This document shows positions 1-12,100 of a stretch of 64,000 nt of DNA, one piece after another. The translations under genes were made by a program, and so were the position numbers. Source of the stretch: Monomorium pharaonis (taxonomy: Eukaryota > Arthropoda > Insecta > Hymenoptera > Formicidae). Position 1 is the first letter of the stretch, and every line of letters starts with the position of its first letter. The notes under the pieces are model-generated. The model saw only the letters and a program-made list of their open reading frames with translations, did not search any database and was not told the origin of the DNA. The stretch is taken from contig NC_050476.1 of NCBI RefSeq assembly GCF_013373865.1, positions 18,117,686 to 18,181,685 on the forward strand, read 5' to 3'.

Positions 1-212
1 ACTATGAAACTTTCGGTAATTATTTAGATTAAGGGACACCGCGCCTTGATGACCTAGATATATGTTGTCAAAGACATGACCCTGAGTAACTTTTCTTTAT
101 AACTTAATCGGCAGTCACTGTTCGTTAAAAAGTTATTAACAAAAGAACACACTATCCCCATTATCCAAATAGCGACATAAAATTGGTTGGGTTAGAGTTA
201 GAAAAAATTATA
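1..212. mobile_element. Partial copy of a long-TIR nonautonomous element (family also at 23.8 kb)
   Basis: This edge fragment shares several blocks in the same order with 23776-23990: GGTAATTAT, then CCTAGATATATGTTGTCA (CCTAAATATATGTTGTCA there), then CAAATAGCGACATAAAATTG followed by a GTTAGAGTTAG-like block. The copy is cut by the window edge, so its other end is unseen. No coding potential is visible. Confidence 0.6.
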
Positions 213-1071
213 CTTATTGCACACAGGACAAAGATGTGCAACAAATTTACTGTTAGATTTTATAACAAAAATATCTTAAACATTTTTTAAGATGACATTT
301 TTTAATCCAGGATAAAAATGGATGTGCTTTATCATCTACGTAGATATATATAAGAATGTTAATTCCTCCCTCTAAATAATCATCTACATAATTTGAGTTA
401 GATATCAGCAAACACTAATTTCAATTATGAGTCATTCAAGATTAAAGTAATGTTGAAAAAGTATCACCACATCACTCGCTGTAAGACATGAAAAGTTAAA
501 TGTTTCAATTCTTCGTTGAGGTATTATCTTTTTCGCAATAAAATTATAATAAAATTACAATTTTTTAGTGGAAAGATATACTTTTGTTCATTTTATAATT
601 CTGTTTCAAAGAAAATTTATTTGGCACACGATGCAATGAGCTTGAAAAAGTATGTAAAATCACACGAAAATCCAAGTATAATCGAATAAAATTTGTCTTT
701 ATTTACTATGTGTTTTTACTTATCTCAAATTCAATAACTTTATTCAGTTGAAAAAGGCGCTTATTTAATGCTATAACGCAAAATACAAATGTAATCGCAA
801 ATAATTTAACTCACAATTTCGAGTTCTTTTCAAAACATTAATTGTACATTAAATTGTACATTAAATTTTATAAAAAAATGCTAACTAGTCTACAAAGCAG
901 ATTCCAAGTTCTTAAAAAGATCTTATTATTTTAATCATGTAAAACATTAGTTATAAGACAAAATTTCGTAGATAAATTTAAAAATAATCTAACAGTACAG
1001 TTTAATTAATACATCTTGGACGACAAGAAAAACAAACAATAAGTGATAATGATGGTGTTACAACAAACAGA
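213..1071. other. AT-rich downstream flank of the SVWC gene
   Basis: No reading frame or RNA gene seen. It includes the likely 3' UTR of the SVWC gene; minus-strand AATAAA words occur at 739-744 and 698-703. Confidence 0.5.
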
Positions 1072-1204
1072 TTATTTTCCAACTAAGCCAGGAGGTTTTT
1101 TTCTGCAAACAAATTTTGGACAGCAATCTGGAAATGGCTTCTCATAAACAGGCCAACTATAAGAATGTAAGTAATGACCATCTGGACAGTCCGCTACAGG
1201 ACAT
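1072..1204 (-). CDS. SVWC gene, coding exon 3 with stop
   Basis: Acceptor TTTTAG, then the last five cysteines, including CPVADCPDGHY and the PDCCPKFVC motif, then TAA at 1074-1072. Confidence 0.85.
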
Positions 1205-1300
1205 CTAAAAATGAAAAAAAAGTATAGATAGATTTATGAAAAAATTTTTGATAGAAAATTTACAACAAAAGAATCTTGTACAAACGCGCGCGCGTGTGTA

Positions 1301-1331
<31 letters not shown>

Positions 1332-2512
1332 TAACAAATATGTTTGTCTTAAATTGAGGATTTATTGATTTTCTCTGATTGTGAGATACACAATAAAAAA
1401 ATCAAATAAAACTATTTTTATAATTTTTTGTAATCTTTTTTATACAAGTGTTTTTAAATTAAAAAATTTTGCAAATTGTTTTAACACAAGAAAAGAATCC
1501 GTTTTTCTTTGCTTAATTTAAGTATTACACATTTTACTTTATTAATTTATTAATTTTAGACGACTAAACACTTATTATTGTTATATATCATATATGTTTT
1601 GTGGTTAGTTAATTAAAGCGATAAGTGGAATTATCAATTATTAAAGTAACGCTGTATAATAACCAGTTTTTTTACCATATATGTATAAGATTAAACCAAA
1701 ACCACTATTAATAGTAAAAAAAACTTTATCTTTATTTTGTTAATTTTCTAATATCTTCAAAAATTTTATAAATAACAAAGAAAATTATAAAAAAAAAAAA
1801 CATAAACCAGACTTAATTTAGATAACCATATTCAAATTTTACAGAGAAAATAATAGATATATTATTAATTTGATTTATTACTGATTGCCCCGTGTATAAG
1901 TATGATAATTATTGTATAATAACACTTTCACTTACATTTGCATAGTTGCTTTACCGCTACTGTCACAAGTTAACTGACTACACTCCTCTATCTTGTATGT
2001 GCCTTCATTAATATATGAACCTTGCCATTCGCAGCCACGCCTTGAAGACCACATTCCTGGTGGCAACTCAATATCTAAATGCAACATTTAATATAGATTA
2101 GTAAAACCTGATAATAATAATTAAAAAATTATATAATTTAAAAGCTTTCTTTAATTCCCGCATTATTATTAACTACGTAACCATATAAAATTATCACACT
2201 TGTTATGTTTTGAAAATCTGTCCAAAACTCTATCATTGAAAAATTGTATATAATGTAGACGACAGTTTCTATTTACGTAGCAATAATCTTTCAAGAAAAT
2301 TAAATTTAAAAAATTGTATTGTTTGAAAATTCGCTGAAGTATTTTACAAATATTTACAATTTTGCAATAACGATACTTTTCCTTTAGCTACAATTTCCTA
2401 ATTGTCGAATTAACATATGAAAAATGTGCAATGTACCTTGCGTTGCTACTTGCGTAGCAAAGTATGCCAGCCCGGAAATCAGCAATGAAATCGCACAGAC
2501 GTAATTCTTCAT
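1072..2512 (-). CDS. Small secreted single-domain VWC (SVWC/Vago-like) protein, 3 exons, complete
   Basis: Joining 2437-2512, 1936-2074 and 1072-1204 on the minus strand gives an open frame of 115 codons plus TAA. Both introns have GT-AG ends and the phases agree. Residues 1-25 form a signal peptide (MKNYVCAISLLISGLAYFA then a short polar stretch). The mature part has exactly eight cysteines (40, 57, 62, 73, 78, 99, 100, 105), a W-x-G motif after the first Cys, and a late CCPK/C pair. This spacing is the hallmark of the arthropod single-domain von Willebrand factor type C family, whose members (for example Vago) are secreted and often induced by nutritional state or infection. The C-terminal tail KKPPGLVGK is basic. 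AATAAA candidates lie well downstream (near 739-744). Family assignment is firm; the role of this member is inference, since SVWC genes are expanded and diverse in insects. Confidence 0.82.
1205..1935 (-). other. SVWC intron 2 with a (CG)n(TG)n microsatellite
   Basis: AT-rich intron. A GC/TG dinucleotide tract sits at about 1284-1331. Nothing else is supported. Confidence 0.7.
1936..2074 (-). CDS. SVWC gene, coding exon 2
   Basis: Bounded by a TTTAG acceptor and a GTAAGTG donor. It encodes DIELPPGMW (the first residue split with exon 1) and the first three cysteines of the domain, including CEWQGSYINEGTY. Confidence 0.85.
2437..2512 (-). CDS. SVWC gene, coding exon 1 (signal peptide)
   Basis: It encodes the start Met and the hydrophobic signal sequence. 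It ends in phase 1 (G) before a GTACAT donor. Reading on through the donor soon loses all family similarity. Confidence 0.8.
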
Positions 2513-2832
2513 CTTATTTTCTTTCTTAAGAAATTCAGAAGGAAGAAGCAATAATAAATTTAAAAAACACACACTTTAACTTTATATCATTTCTCCCTCC
2601 TTCATGACTTTGTGATTTCAAAGAAGAAAGAACATTATTATGACTTCTGCACGAACAGGCAAAGCAAAACATGTGATATCGCACGTAGCGATAGCAACAA
2701 TTTAAGCTAAGAAGAAAAGAAAGGATTAAATTAACATTAGGCTTTCCGATAATTAAATGTATGTAATGATTTAAGAAAGGATTAAGTTTAATACTCAAGT
2801 TTAATAAGAACAAAATATCTTTATTATATCAA

Positions 2833-2970
2833 AATGGAAGTGGACATACGAGCCGAAGGCGAGGCGTACATGTTGCACACAATATTTTTTGTTTCTTGTG
2901 CGTTAAAGTGTGGTCTGTGCCTTAAATGTGAATTAATGAGAAAAGGACCACTTTCGGCTTGTACAAATGG
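2833..2970. repeat. Possible short palindromic (MITE-like) element
   Basis: The words TACGAGCCGAAGG near the left end and ACTTTCGGCTTGTA near the right end form an imperfect inverted pair about 120 bp apart. Only these ends support the call; no target duplication was identified. Confidence 0.3.
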
Positions 2971-4182
2971 TGAAAAGATATTTCTCTAAATTTCTCGCTT
3001 GTTGTCTTATAATAATTCTTTTTTTAATTTAACGTTCTATCATTTATTTAAGAAGAGAAAAGATCCTGTTTCTGTATGGTAATCAAAGCTGGTCAAATCA
3101 CAGACATCTTATATTCTACGATTATTTCCATTAACATTTACATTATTCTAAAAAAAGAAAAAAATTGCACTTGATTAATTGACCTCCAAAATTATTACTC
3201 CTTAGTGAGATCACAACATTTCTTGAACTAATGCCAGAGGATCTTTTAACTATATACGCGAATGAGACAATTGCATTGAATTTAAAAAAAAACGTCTAGA
3301 TTCACTCCATCATTAATAATTAATATACCATTTAATCATTTAGACATTTTTTAATAATTAATCATTTAAGAATTATTCCGCAAAGAATTTTTCAAGAAAT
3401 AGACTAATTATAAATGTGCAATTCAGCTGTAAATTTACATAATTCACAATCAATTATTAATGCGGAAAATAAAGCATTAATAATTTTAAGCTGGTGATAT
3501 TTAATTAAAGGCAGAAAAATTATTAAAGTCCTGTATCGACATCCTACATTTAGAAAGACCTTTATTAAGATACAGATCGCTATGCAAAACAATTTCTGAA
3601 TGAAAAACCATTTGCAAAAGTAATACAGTCGTATATAATCCAGACTAGATCTCGCGAATGTTTCATGAAAACAGAGTCGCGCTTAATCGCTGGTGTATGT
3701 ATAAAATATCGCCTTTGATCGCGAGAGAGATGTACAATAGTTACATCCGCGTGTCAATCACTTTTTGTCGCGACACGTGCAAATACGTAGTACACAAAAT
3801 ATCTTTTTTTCTCAAATGTACGTATGTATACATCACCAATCGCATGGATCGTATGAATGGCGTTAAAATTAAATCTGCGCTAAATTTACTGGTCCACAAT
3901 TTCCTGAAATAGATTCGTTTGTCAAACGACACGGACCTGGACTGCAATTACATAACTCCGTGCCTCCGATTATGTGATCAGCGAAGTCAATCGATTTTCG
4001 CGTGAACGTGTTATTTTCAAACACGTGACTTGTATACACAAGTTTAAATTTAACTAATTACAAAATCGACTCACCGTACACGTTATTGTTTTACCTCGCG
4101 CCACGCTTTAAACTTTATTTATTCAGAACTTGTTTATCAGGGATAAATTTATATTTTAATCAAACTTAAGTCGTTTACAAAT

Positions 4183-4298
4183 CCTTGTAAAAATGTAATA
4201 CTTGGCAGTATTGGCCAGTAATTATTATTTATTTTAAATATTAAAAGTATTTAATTATTAGCCAATTTAATACTGCCCAGTATTATAATTGTATAAAA
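4183..4298. mobile_element. MITE, CCCTTGTAAAAATGTAAT family, copy 1
   Basis: It begins with CCTTGTAAAAATGTAATAC and ends with the approximate reverse complement. Inside are the mirrored words TTGGCCAGTAATTATTA and TAATTATTAGCCAATTTAA. The same arrangement recurs at 45998-46152, and a diverged copy at 31736-31924. No coding capacity. Confidence 0.6.
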
Positions 4299-4726
4299 AA
4301 AATTCATCAGAATATGAAATCAAGTTTAACAGAAAATACAGTAAAATTACATATCATATTAAGATATATTGTTTTTTTTAACTCGTTTATCTTCTTTTTC
4401 TAATAGTCTTAGAAATTTCTTGGACGGGATTTTCAATACTTCACAATATTTCAAATATAGATCTACGAAATTCCAGTAAATGGAGCGTTATCAGGCGCGA
4501 ATAATATAATATAGCATCCTACTATATCTATCCAAAAACATTAATTGCCCGAACAAACTGACATAGAAAATATAGACAAACGAAACAGGTATTACCTTAT
4601 TATATCGCTCTATATGTAATTTAATCCAAAATATCTTCTAGAGATATAAAAACGCTAAATATACAAATCACTATAGCGTGCATCGCAGATATTGTGTAAT
4701 ACACGCGAATGTGTAATTGGTGGTAG

Positions 4727-4757
<31 letters not shown>

Positions 4758-5107
4758 ATTTACTTAATCATAATCTAACTAAAAGTTACAAGCAACAGTT
4801 TGTAATTGTACGTATCTCGAATAAAATGCACATTCTCGCGTAATTTATTAGCAACTTTTGAGCCAAATATTTCTTATAAATAACAAAATATATATATATA
4901 TAGATAATGAACTTTTCCCATGTGCAAACTCTAAATATATTACTAAAATATTTTACTAAATTTTTTTTTTTAATTGACCCCTTTCCATTAAAATTTATTA
5001 ATTTAAATTTTATTAAAATTTATAACATTTATTTTTTTGTTCAATAATCATAAAATAAATTTAATAAATTTTAATAAAATGGGCCAATTAAAAGATTTTC
5101 AATAAAA

Positions 5108-7474
5108 TATTTCCATGAGAGAGCACACATCATTTTGACGTCGAAAACTGATCATAGTTGATCCAATGACGTTTCATGATCAAATAATGCCTAATTTTAA
5201 ACATCATATTTGTGATGCCTTAAATTGAAAAAACGTGTAATGTCATAATTTTTAAGTCACTGTTAATACAAGATCTGCAGTCAAATATCGTGTTGACGAA
5301 TTTGATTGAATTAGTGTTGTTTGATTAAATTAAAGTATTGTGCCGTATTAATAATTCAAAAGGCACATTCCCATTATTATATTTAGAATTTTTAGGAAGC
5401 CTAGCTTAAACACCATCTAAATGGATAATCTAGAAAATTCAATTGTAAAGGAGTATAACAAGGTTATTTGATAATAAATAAAATTAATTGTTTAAAAATT
5501 AAAGAAATTAAGGAAAAAAGGATTTAGGAAAAATAAAAAAGTAAATAAATATATATATATATATATTAAAAGCATAAAGTAAATATTAAAAAATTATAAT
5601 TTTCTTTTAAAATGTACAGAAATTTAATGAAACAGTAAACTTACATTATTCAAAAAGATCTCATTTTTAATTAGATTAATATCATCATTCCAAACCACTA
5701 CTTGGATATGTTTACCTTTATCATTATTAAGGTAAAATTTAAAAAATTTAAATTGTTTTTTATCCCCAATAAATCGGGGAGACTCTAAACCATCAACGTA
5801 TCCGACAATTTCACTGTATTAAAGATAAATCAATTAAAATATGAGCTCAAATATTATTGATACTACGAGACGTAATCAATAATATTTGAGCACATATTTT
5901 AAATAAAAATTGTAAATTCCATTTTAATACTGACTAAAAATTGAGTTTTTCTTTTCTATAAAATAGAAAAGAATAATATAAACGAAAGAACAAGTTTATA
6001 TTAGATAAATCATATTGAAAGAATAAAAACAGGAAAAAAGATAGAATTAAACAAAAAAAAATAAATAAAAAGGAAGAAAAAATTATAAAATCGTTAAAGA
6101 AAAAAAAACTTATACTGCAGAATCGAAATTTTGCAAGAAATCAAATAATTCATTTGGTGATAACAATTCCAAAGGATTTACAGAGGAATTAACCGAAGAA
6201 TCCAATTGAGCTAGACAAATAAAATTGAAATTAAAAAAGAGAAAACTAAAAATGTAAGAAAAAGAAAAAAAAAGATATTTATTAAAGAAAAATTAATTAC
6301 AAATACTTGGAGAATTTTGACGAGAAAAAGGTATCGGAGAAGAACAACGCGTCGAACCAACATAAGAGCAAGAAGCGACAGATGGAATATCAATCGAATC
6401 AAAATTAGACATTTTAAAAATGTAATAAAGAGAAACTACAAATTAAGAGTAATGAAAAACATTAGAAAAATTAAGTAAAAAAAATTACAATATAAAAAAA
6501 AAGGAAAAGAGTAAAGAAAAGTACATATCTTAAAAATAAGAATAAATATTTTAAAAAAACAAGAGCAGAAACGTTTTAAAAAGAATAGAATATAATATTT
6601 GGAATATTGTATTGTAAAAATTATTACTACTCAAATACACAGATAAAATGTATAGAGTGAGGTACAACATTAGAGAAATAAATTTAGTGTAAATAAAATC
6701 AATATAAATACAGAAAATAAAAAAGTACAATGTTTAGTATAAAAAAGCTAAAGCGCAATGTAGTGTTCTAGTATAGTCCAAAAAGTATATAGTATGTTAA
6801 ATACTTTTATTTTCATTTATAAGTTTGAACTTTATATATTACTTTTCAAATCAAATTTGCATAATATTATTTTCCTACATTTGGAATATAATAAATATAA
6901 TAAATCTTAAATAATAAATTATATATGTTTATAAATTATATGTATATATAAGTATTTTATTTTTGCAGACTAAAAATAAAGACTGAGTTTCCAATGAAAC
7001 AATTTTGTGTATAATTTGTATATAACTTTAATATTCAAAATTCTTTACTCCAAGGCTTTAATGCTGAATTTGTTTTGTGTTTAAAAAAATAAAAATTTTT
7101 ATTAACTTTAATACCTAAATTCAATATTCGTTAAAAAATATTTTTCACTTTTCATAAATTTACGTTATAGAGAAAGATTCGATTATACATGCTCGAGTTT
7201 CATATGTGTAGCAGAATGACATTTTACGACATCTAAATAATATTGATGTCATAAACATCATTAAAACGTTATTAATAGATTTTGTTATGTAATCTATTTG
7301 GAACGTTACTAAAATAATCATAAAGTCACGTCTTTTTAACGTCTTAAAATATTGTCATTGGTCTGTGACATTAATCCGTCAATATTTCGTGTCATTTTTA
7401 TGTCATTACATAACGTCACTTTTGGTTCAAACTGACCCAATTCTGATGTCAAAATGACGTGTACTTACTGGGTT
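5108..7474. mobile_element. About 2.4 kb TIR element carrying a broken OB-fold gene
   Basis: The left end reads GCACACATCATTTTGACGTC (5122-5141). The right end, read on the minus strand, gives GTACACGTCATTTTGACATC, 17 of 20 identical. Similarity continues more weakly inwards for about 70 bp on both sides (shared TGACGTT and ATGACATAA-like blocks). The ends enclose the OB-fold pseudogene on the minus strand. No transposase-like frame was seen. The exact ends and target duplication are uncertain, and the pairing of the two ends as one element is inference. Confidence 0.45.
5331..6412 (-). pseudogene. Broken OB-fold (RPA-like ssDNA-binding) gene
   Basis: Four coding blocks read in order on the minus strand. 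Block 1 (6307-6412) starts MSNFDSIDIPSVASCSYVG and is Ser-rich. Block 2 (6116-6210) has PLELLSPNELFDFLQNFDSA. Block 3 (5645-5813) has SEIVGYVDGLESPRFIG, then KHIQVVVWNDD. Block 4 (about 5331-5429) has IIHLDGV, then a TAA, then ARLPKNSKYNNGNVPFELLI. Blocks 3 and 4 resemble RPA70-type OB folds (strand pattern GYVDG...VVVWND...IHLDG). GT-AG borders are visible; blocks 1-2 and 3-4 join in phase, but 2-3 do not. The internal TAA and the 2-3 phase break argue for decay. It lies inside the TIR element above and may be transposon cargo. Family identity is moderate; function is not claimed. Confidence 0.55.
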
Positions 7475-8989
7475 GTTAAAGAACGCAATTTTACAGCAAT
7501 AAATAAATACTCGCTGATTGTGTTGATATGAAGTTAATATTAATATGAAGTAAATAATTTATGTAATTACAATCGATTATTTTCCAATAGATTTATGAAG
7601 AGTTATTTCTTCCTTTTCTTTTTACATTAAGTATATCGCAAATGTAACACAATTAATACTGAGAATTGTATAGAATTAAAAAAACATACAAAGTAATATA
7701 AGAAGAAAATCTTACTGTTAATATATATCTTTTTGAGATATTCGATATATTCATGTTTGTCTTCACCGTCCATGTACAAAAAGAACCACATTTAGCAAAA
7801 AATATAATCGTGTACAAAAAGAAATTTAATTAAACTTAGTACTCATTACACAATTAATTTCACAGATATGCACGAAATAATTTTTTTATATTTTTATTAA
7901 ATATCGTTCCATTCGTCCATATCGTGTCATCATTAACATATCTTTCCATATTTATTAAATATATAAATTTATATAAAATATACATATTTTATATATTATA
8001 TATATATTTATAAAAAGGATTCTTACATATAAACATGAAAAATAGAACATCAAAAAAATAGATAGCAATAGAAAATGTATTATTGCGCAAAGAGCGTATC
8101 AAAAGTGTCATCTTCCAATTCTCTACTCATGCATACTATTCACTTAATTAATGCAAAATCGATCATAGAAATCTTTCGGTCAATTTATATGCATAGTTAT
8201 TTTAATTTATGACACAAAAATGTATACAAAATTACACAAACAGTACTGAAAATTGTATATATGTACAGTTCGCAATAAACTCCTTTTTTATTACGCGGAT
8301 AACTTTTTTGACGCGGAGAAAACGTCATCACACACACATTTCTAATAGTTAATATCTCAATTACCAATTCTTGACAAGGTTTCTAAAGAACCTTAATCAT
8401 GAAATTTCTAGCGGTAATTTGCATTTATGAAAAAACATCCGATAGCTCTGAAAAACACATTCATATATATATATATATAATGTAGATGCAAATATCTCAA
8501 GTATATGCAAATCTCATAAATATATAATTATGCTTTTACTTTGCGCTAAAAATTTTAGGAAATTCATTCAAACTCGTAGCTTAGCTAAGGCAACTTGAAA
8601 AGTCTATTCGAGCTTTGTACTTTGGTTGGTCTGTCTCACGACTTAATTAATTTCTCAATACACATTTATTACACGTGTGTGATCTACCTTAATGAATTGT
8701 CCTAGCTTAAATAAAAATTAATCCTTTCAAGAAAGACATAAGAGCCTGGTATTATGTTATTAAAATGTCGATAAAGTCACGTATTTCTCACCGAGTGCTT
8801 TTCATTCGTTGTTTATTAATACAATGCGTTTATAATAATCTTCTTTCTTTCAGTAAGAAAGGTTTACTCGATTCAAGGAATACTGCCTTAACTCTCTGAA
8901 TCCTTTCAATTGGAAAGAAATGCGATCATGACGAAGCAAACGGTAACTTTGAATGTCTTTCGAGATAATTCGTGGCGAATCGAAAACTT
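7475..8989. other. Downstream flank and probable 3' UTR of per
   Basis: AT-rich with no gene. A minus-strand AATAAA lies at 8812-8817, about 173 bases past the per stop codon, and is a plausible per poly(A) signal. A CACGTG word is at 8672-8677. Confidence 0.5.
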
Positions 8990-9103
8990 TTATGAACGCT
9001 GGCAAGATACAGTCTGAGACGGCGACGGAGGCGGTAGAGGTGCATTCTCCTCGTGGATCATCACTAGTTTGCCGTACTTCACCGTTCTTCTTCTCTGTTT
9101 ACG
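8990..9103 (-). CDS. per: per coding exon 17 with stop
   Basis: Acceptor TTATAG. Encodes RKQRRRTVKYGKLVMIHEEN and APLPPP, a basic patch then a Pro-rich tail matching bee/ant PER C-termini, then TAA at 8992-8990. Confidence 0.9.
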   Translation of the reverse strand, partial: RKQRRRTVKYGKLVMIHEENAPLPPPSPSQTVSCQRS

Positions 9104-12100
9104 CTATAAGTATAGATTGAATCACGTTACACAACACAAAATATTCTAATGAATTTTACACGAAGAATAATTTTACTAAAATACAAATCTAAAAATAATT
9201 ATTTTGGACAATATAAAACTATTTGCCAAATGATATCTAGCTAAATTTTTAGATACTCTGATAAAATTGTTCTTTTCATATAATATATGCAATGGTCACT
9301 TAAGCGTTCCACCTACCTGCGATTCAGTCCAACTGCCGTTGCTACTTCCGCTGTCGCTTCCGCTCGACGTAATCCCTTCTTCAAGAATAAGTTCGGTGCC
9401 TAAACCTTCTACCTCCAGATCCAAGTAGAGCTGTCCCAGTTGATTATTTACCAGTAACGGCTGATTAAGGTTCTTCATGGTATCCAGATCGGCCTTCAGC
9501 ACCTCGTTCAGAGTCTTCGGATGCATCTGATATTCGTAGATCAACTCCGGTGTCAGTTGGACGCCCTCCAACCAAGGTGGATCCCTCCTTCGCATTCCCT
9601 GATGGCACTTGGTGTGTTCCTGCACATTTATTACACTCATACAGTCAAAATTTACATTATTTTATTTATTTAAACGCTAAAAGGATGATCTCTAAGAGAA
9701 GCGTAAGTAACCTACGAATGATCGAGACATCCCTTGAACATCTTTCGAGCATTGCGCCGTTTGATTCTCTACCTCGGAGGAGACTTCGCACGTCTTCTGA
9801 TCCGGATTGCAGCTGCTGTCGCTGCTTTTGTACAGGAAGCTACTGTAGAAGCTGGATGTGCTCGACTCGTCGTTGTTGTAGTCGGTCGGCCGGCGATGCT
9901 CCTTCATCACCGGTATCAGGAGATCCACCACGCTTGAGCATCCACCGTCGTTGCTCACGCATGACGAGAACAGCTCGCCGGGTGACAAAACCTGCCACAA
10001 TCAGGTAAACAATAATATTTTACTAAAAAATTAGAACTACCAAAGACATTAATTAATTAAATTCATCAGAATTTCACTGGTGTAGAAAACACTTTTGTTG
10101 TAAAAAGAAACTTTTCTTTTTATTTATCCTTTCTACGAAAGACAGTTTGTATGCAATAGGCTATAAAAAATTATCTGATGTGAAAGCATATTAGCAAGAA
10201 ATAAAGAACATAACATTAAGCTAGCAAATTAGTATTTTAATAAAAATAAATTACAAATATTAGAAATAAATATTTTAATACAAATAAATATTTTACTACA
10301 AAAATTTAGCGGCGCTAAACCGAATAATTTGCCAGCTCTCTTTCTTTTTCTTTTGTGCGTGCATCTGAATGTGCATCTGAAAGCGATTTTGTATTAAAAC
10401 GAATTATTCGGTTTAGCAGCGCCAAGTTTTTGTAGTAAAATATTTATTTGTAATATTTGTAATTTATTTGTATTAAAACTTATTTACCAGCTCAATATTA
10501 TGTTTTTTATTTTTTGCTAAGATACTTCCTGACAATTCAATCCCAATTCAATCCCAATATTTCAATTCAATCCCAATATCAAGTTTGATACAAGCTTAAC
10601 AAAAAATCAAACTATGAATGCCAGCCAAAGAATAAACATCTATTTTTATAGATTGGCGCATATTTCTTCATACACTGGTGCAATAAGTTAATTGGGAAAT
10701 TAGGAAGTTTCAGAAAAGAATTAATCATGTGAGTTCAATTTGCCACGCTTTTCCTCTAAAATTTTCTAAAATTCGATGATCTCGGGTGTTCGTAAGTCGC
10801 GTGCTCGCGTAAAGGTGCCTTTTCACGCTAACGCTTGATCATAGTATAACATATAGTTATATCATGGCGCTCAAGATGAGCGTCAAGCGTCAGCGTGAAA
10901 AGGCACCTTTTTGCTATTGGATATTGAGAAGATGGTAGAGGCAGCGATCGCAGCAGCAAGAACCAATCATATACTGAACACTCACTTATTCTTTAATATG
11001 ATTGGTCCTTGCCCTTAGTCTTCATCCCCTCCCTATGCGATCGGGGCCGCAATCTGCGATCGCTAGAGGTAGAGGGCGCTCAAGCGCGGATAGGAGGGGG
11101 GGGATAGGCTATAAATATACGTCAGAACTGCCGAGAGTGCCACTTTGTTTTTAGCAAACTCACGGAGCACATCGTAAGCAATGGAGGCATTTAAAAGAAT
11201 GATTGCATACTTTAATGTTTTTGTAACAGAAAAAAAATTAGACATCATCGGAATGTTGCCGAAGGAAATTTCTGACATTATATTTAGAATGTTGGACAGT
11301 CGATCCTTCCGATCGGCTTCACTAGTTTCTGAAGCGTGGAGAACATTGTCGTCATACGAAGGCAGACGCAGGCAAACGAGCAGGGAAAAGATAACACGAT
11401 GTCCCCGTGTCAAAAACAATGCAAGTAGAGTTTCAACATTTAAGTTAAATGAAAGAAATGGAAACGTTCACCCGAAAAATCCGCGTCGGTCTCGTCGATC
11501 CATTCACACATTTAAAAACTTTGAAAGTAGCAGAGGCAAGTCATCAAAAGCACACGCAAATTTACGTTTTTAAATAATGTAGAAGAATAAAATAATAGAT
11601 ATTTTCGATAAAATTAAATGTACCAAATATATATATGTATATATTAGTGGATAGGTAGAACATGACTTGACATGAAATGAGACAGTATATATACATATAT
11701 ATATAATCTGTATTAAGTATGCAATATACATATATGAATATAGATATTTTTACTTTATAATTATTATATACACAATTTTTAGAGAATAAAACTGATTTGA
11801 AGAAAAAATTGAAAGAATTGCAAGTGATTGATAAAACAAATAAAATTCCAGAAGAAGACAAAATAAAAGAGAAAAGGCAAAGAAAAGAAACACGAAGCTA
11901 CTCGCCAAACAAAATAAGATATTCATTAAAGAAAAGTAAAATAAATCACAATGTGTTTTCAATTATTTATATGTAAAAATATTTTATCCCCAAAATGTAC
12001 AAAAAATATACATATAATTATTTTACGTGTAGTAAACCTTATTTGTATTTTATATTTGTAGAATAAAGATATTTATATTTTATATTTGTAAAATAAAGAT

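Larger units (their letters stand above)
2513..5107. other. Intergenic, AT-rich, between SVWC gene and OB-fold element
   Basis: No gene seen. Apart from the elements listed separately, it holds CACGTG words at 3774-3779 and 4022-4027, which could belong to the SVWC upstream region, and a TG microsatellite at 4731-4758. Confidence 0.5.
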
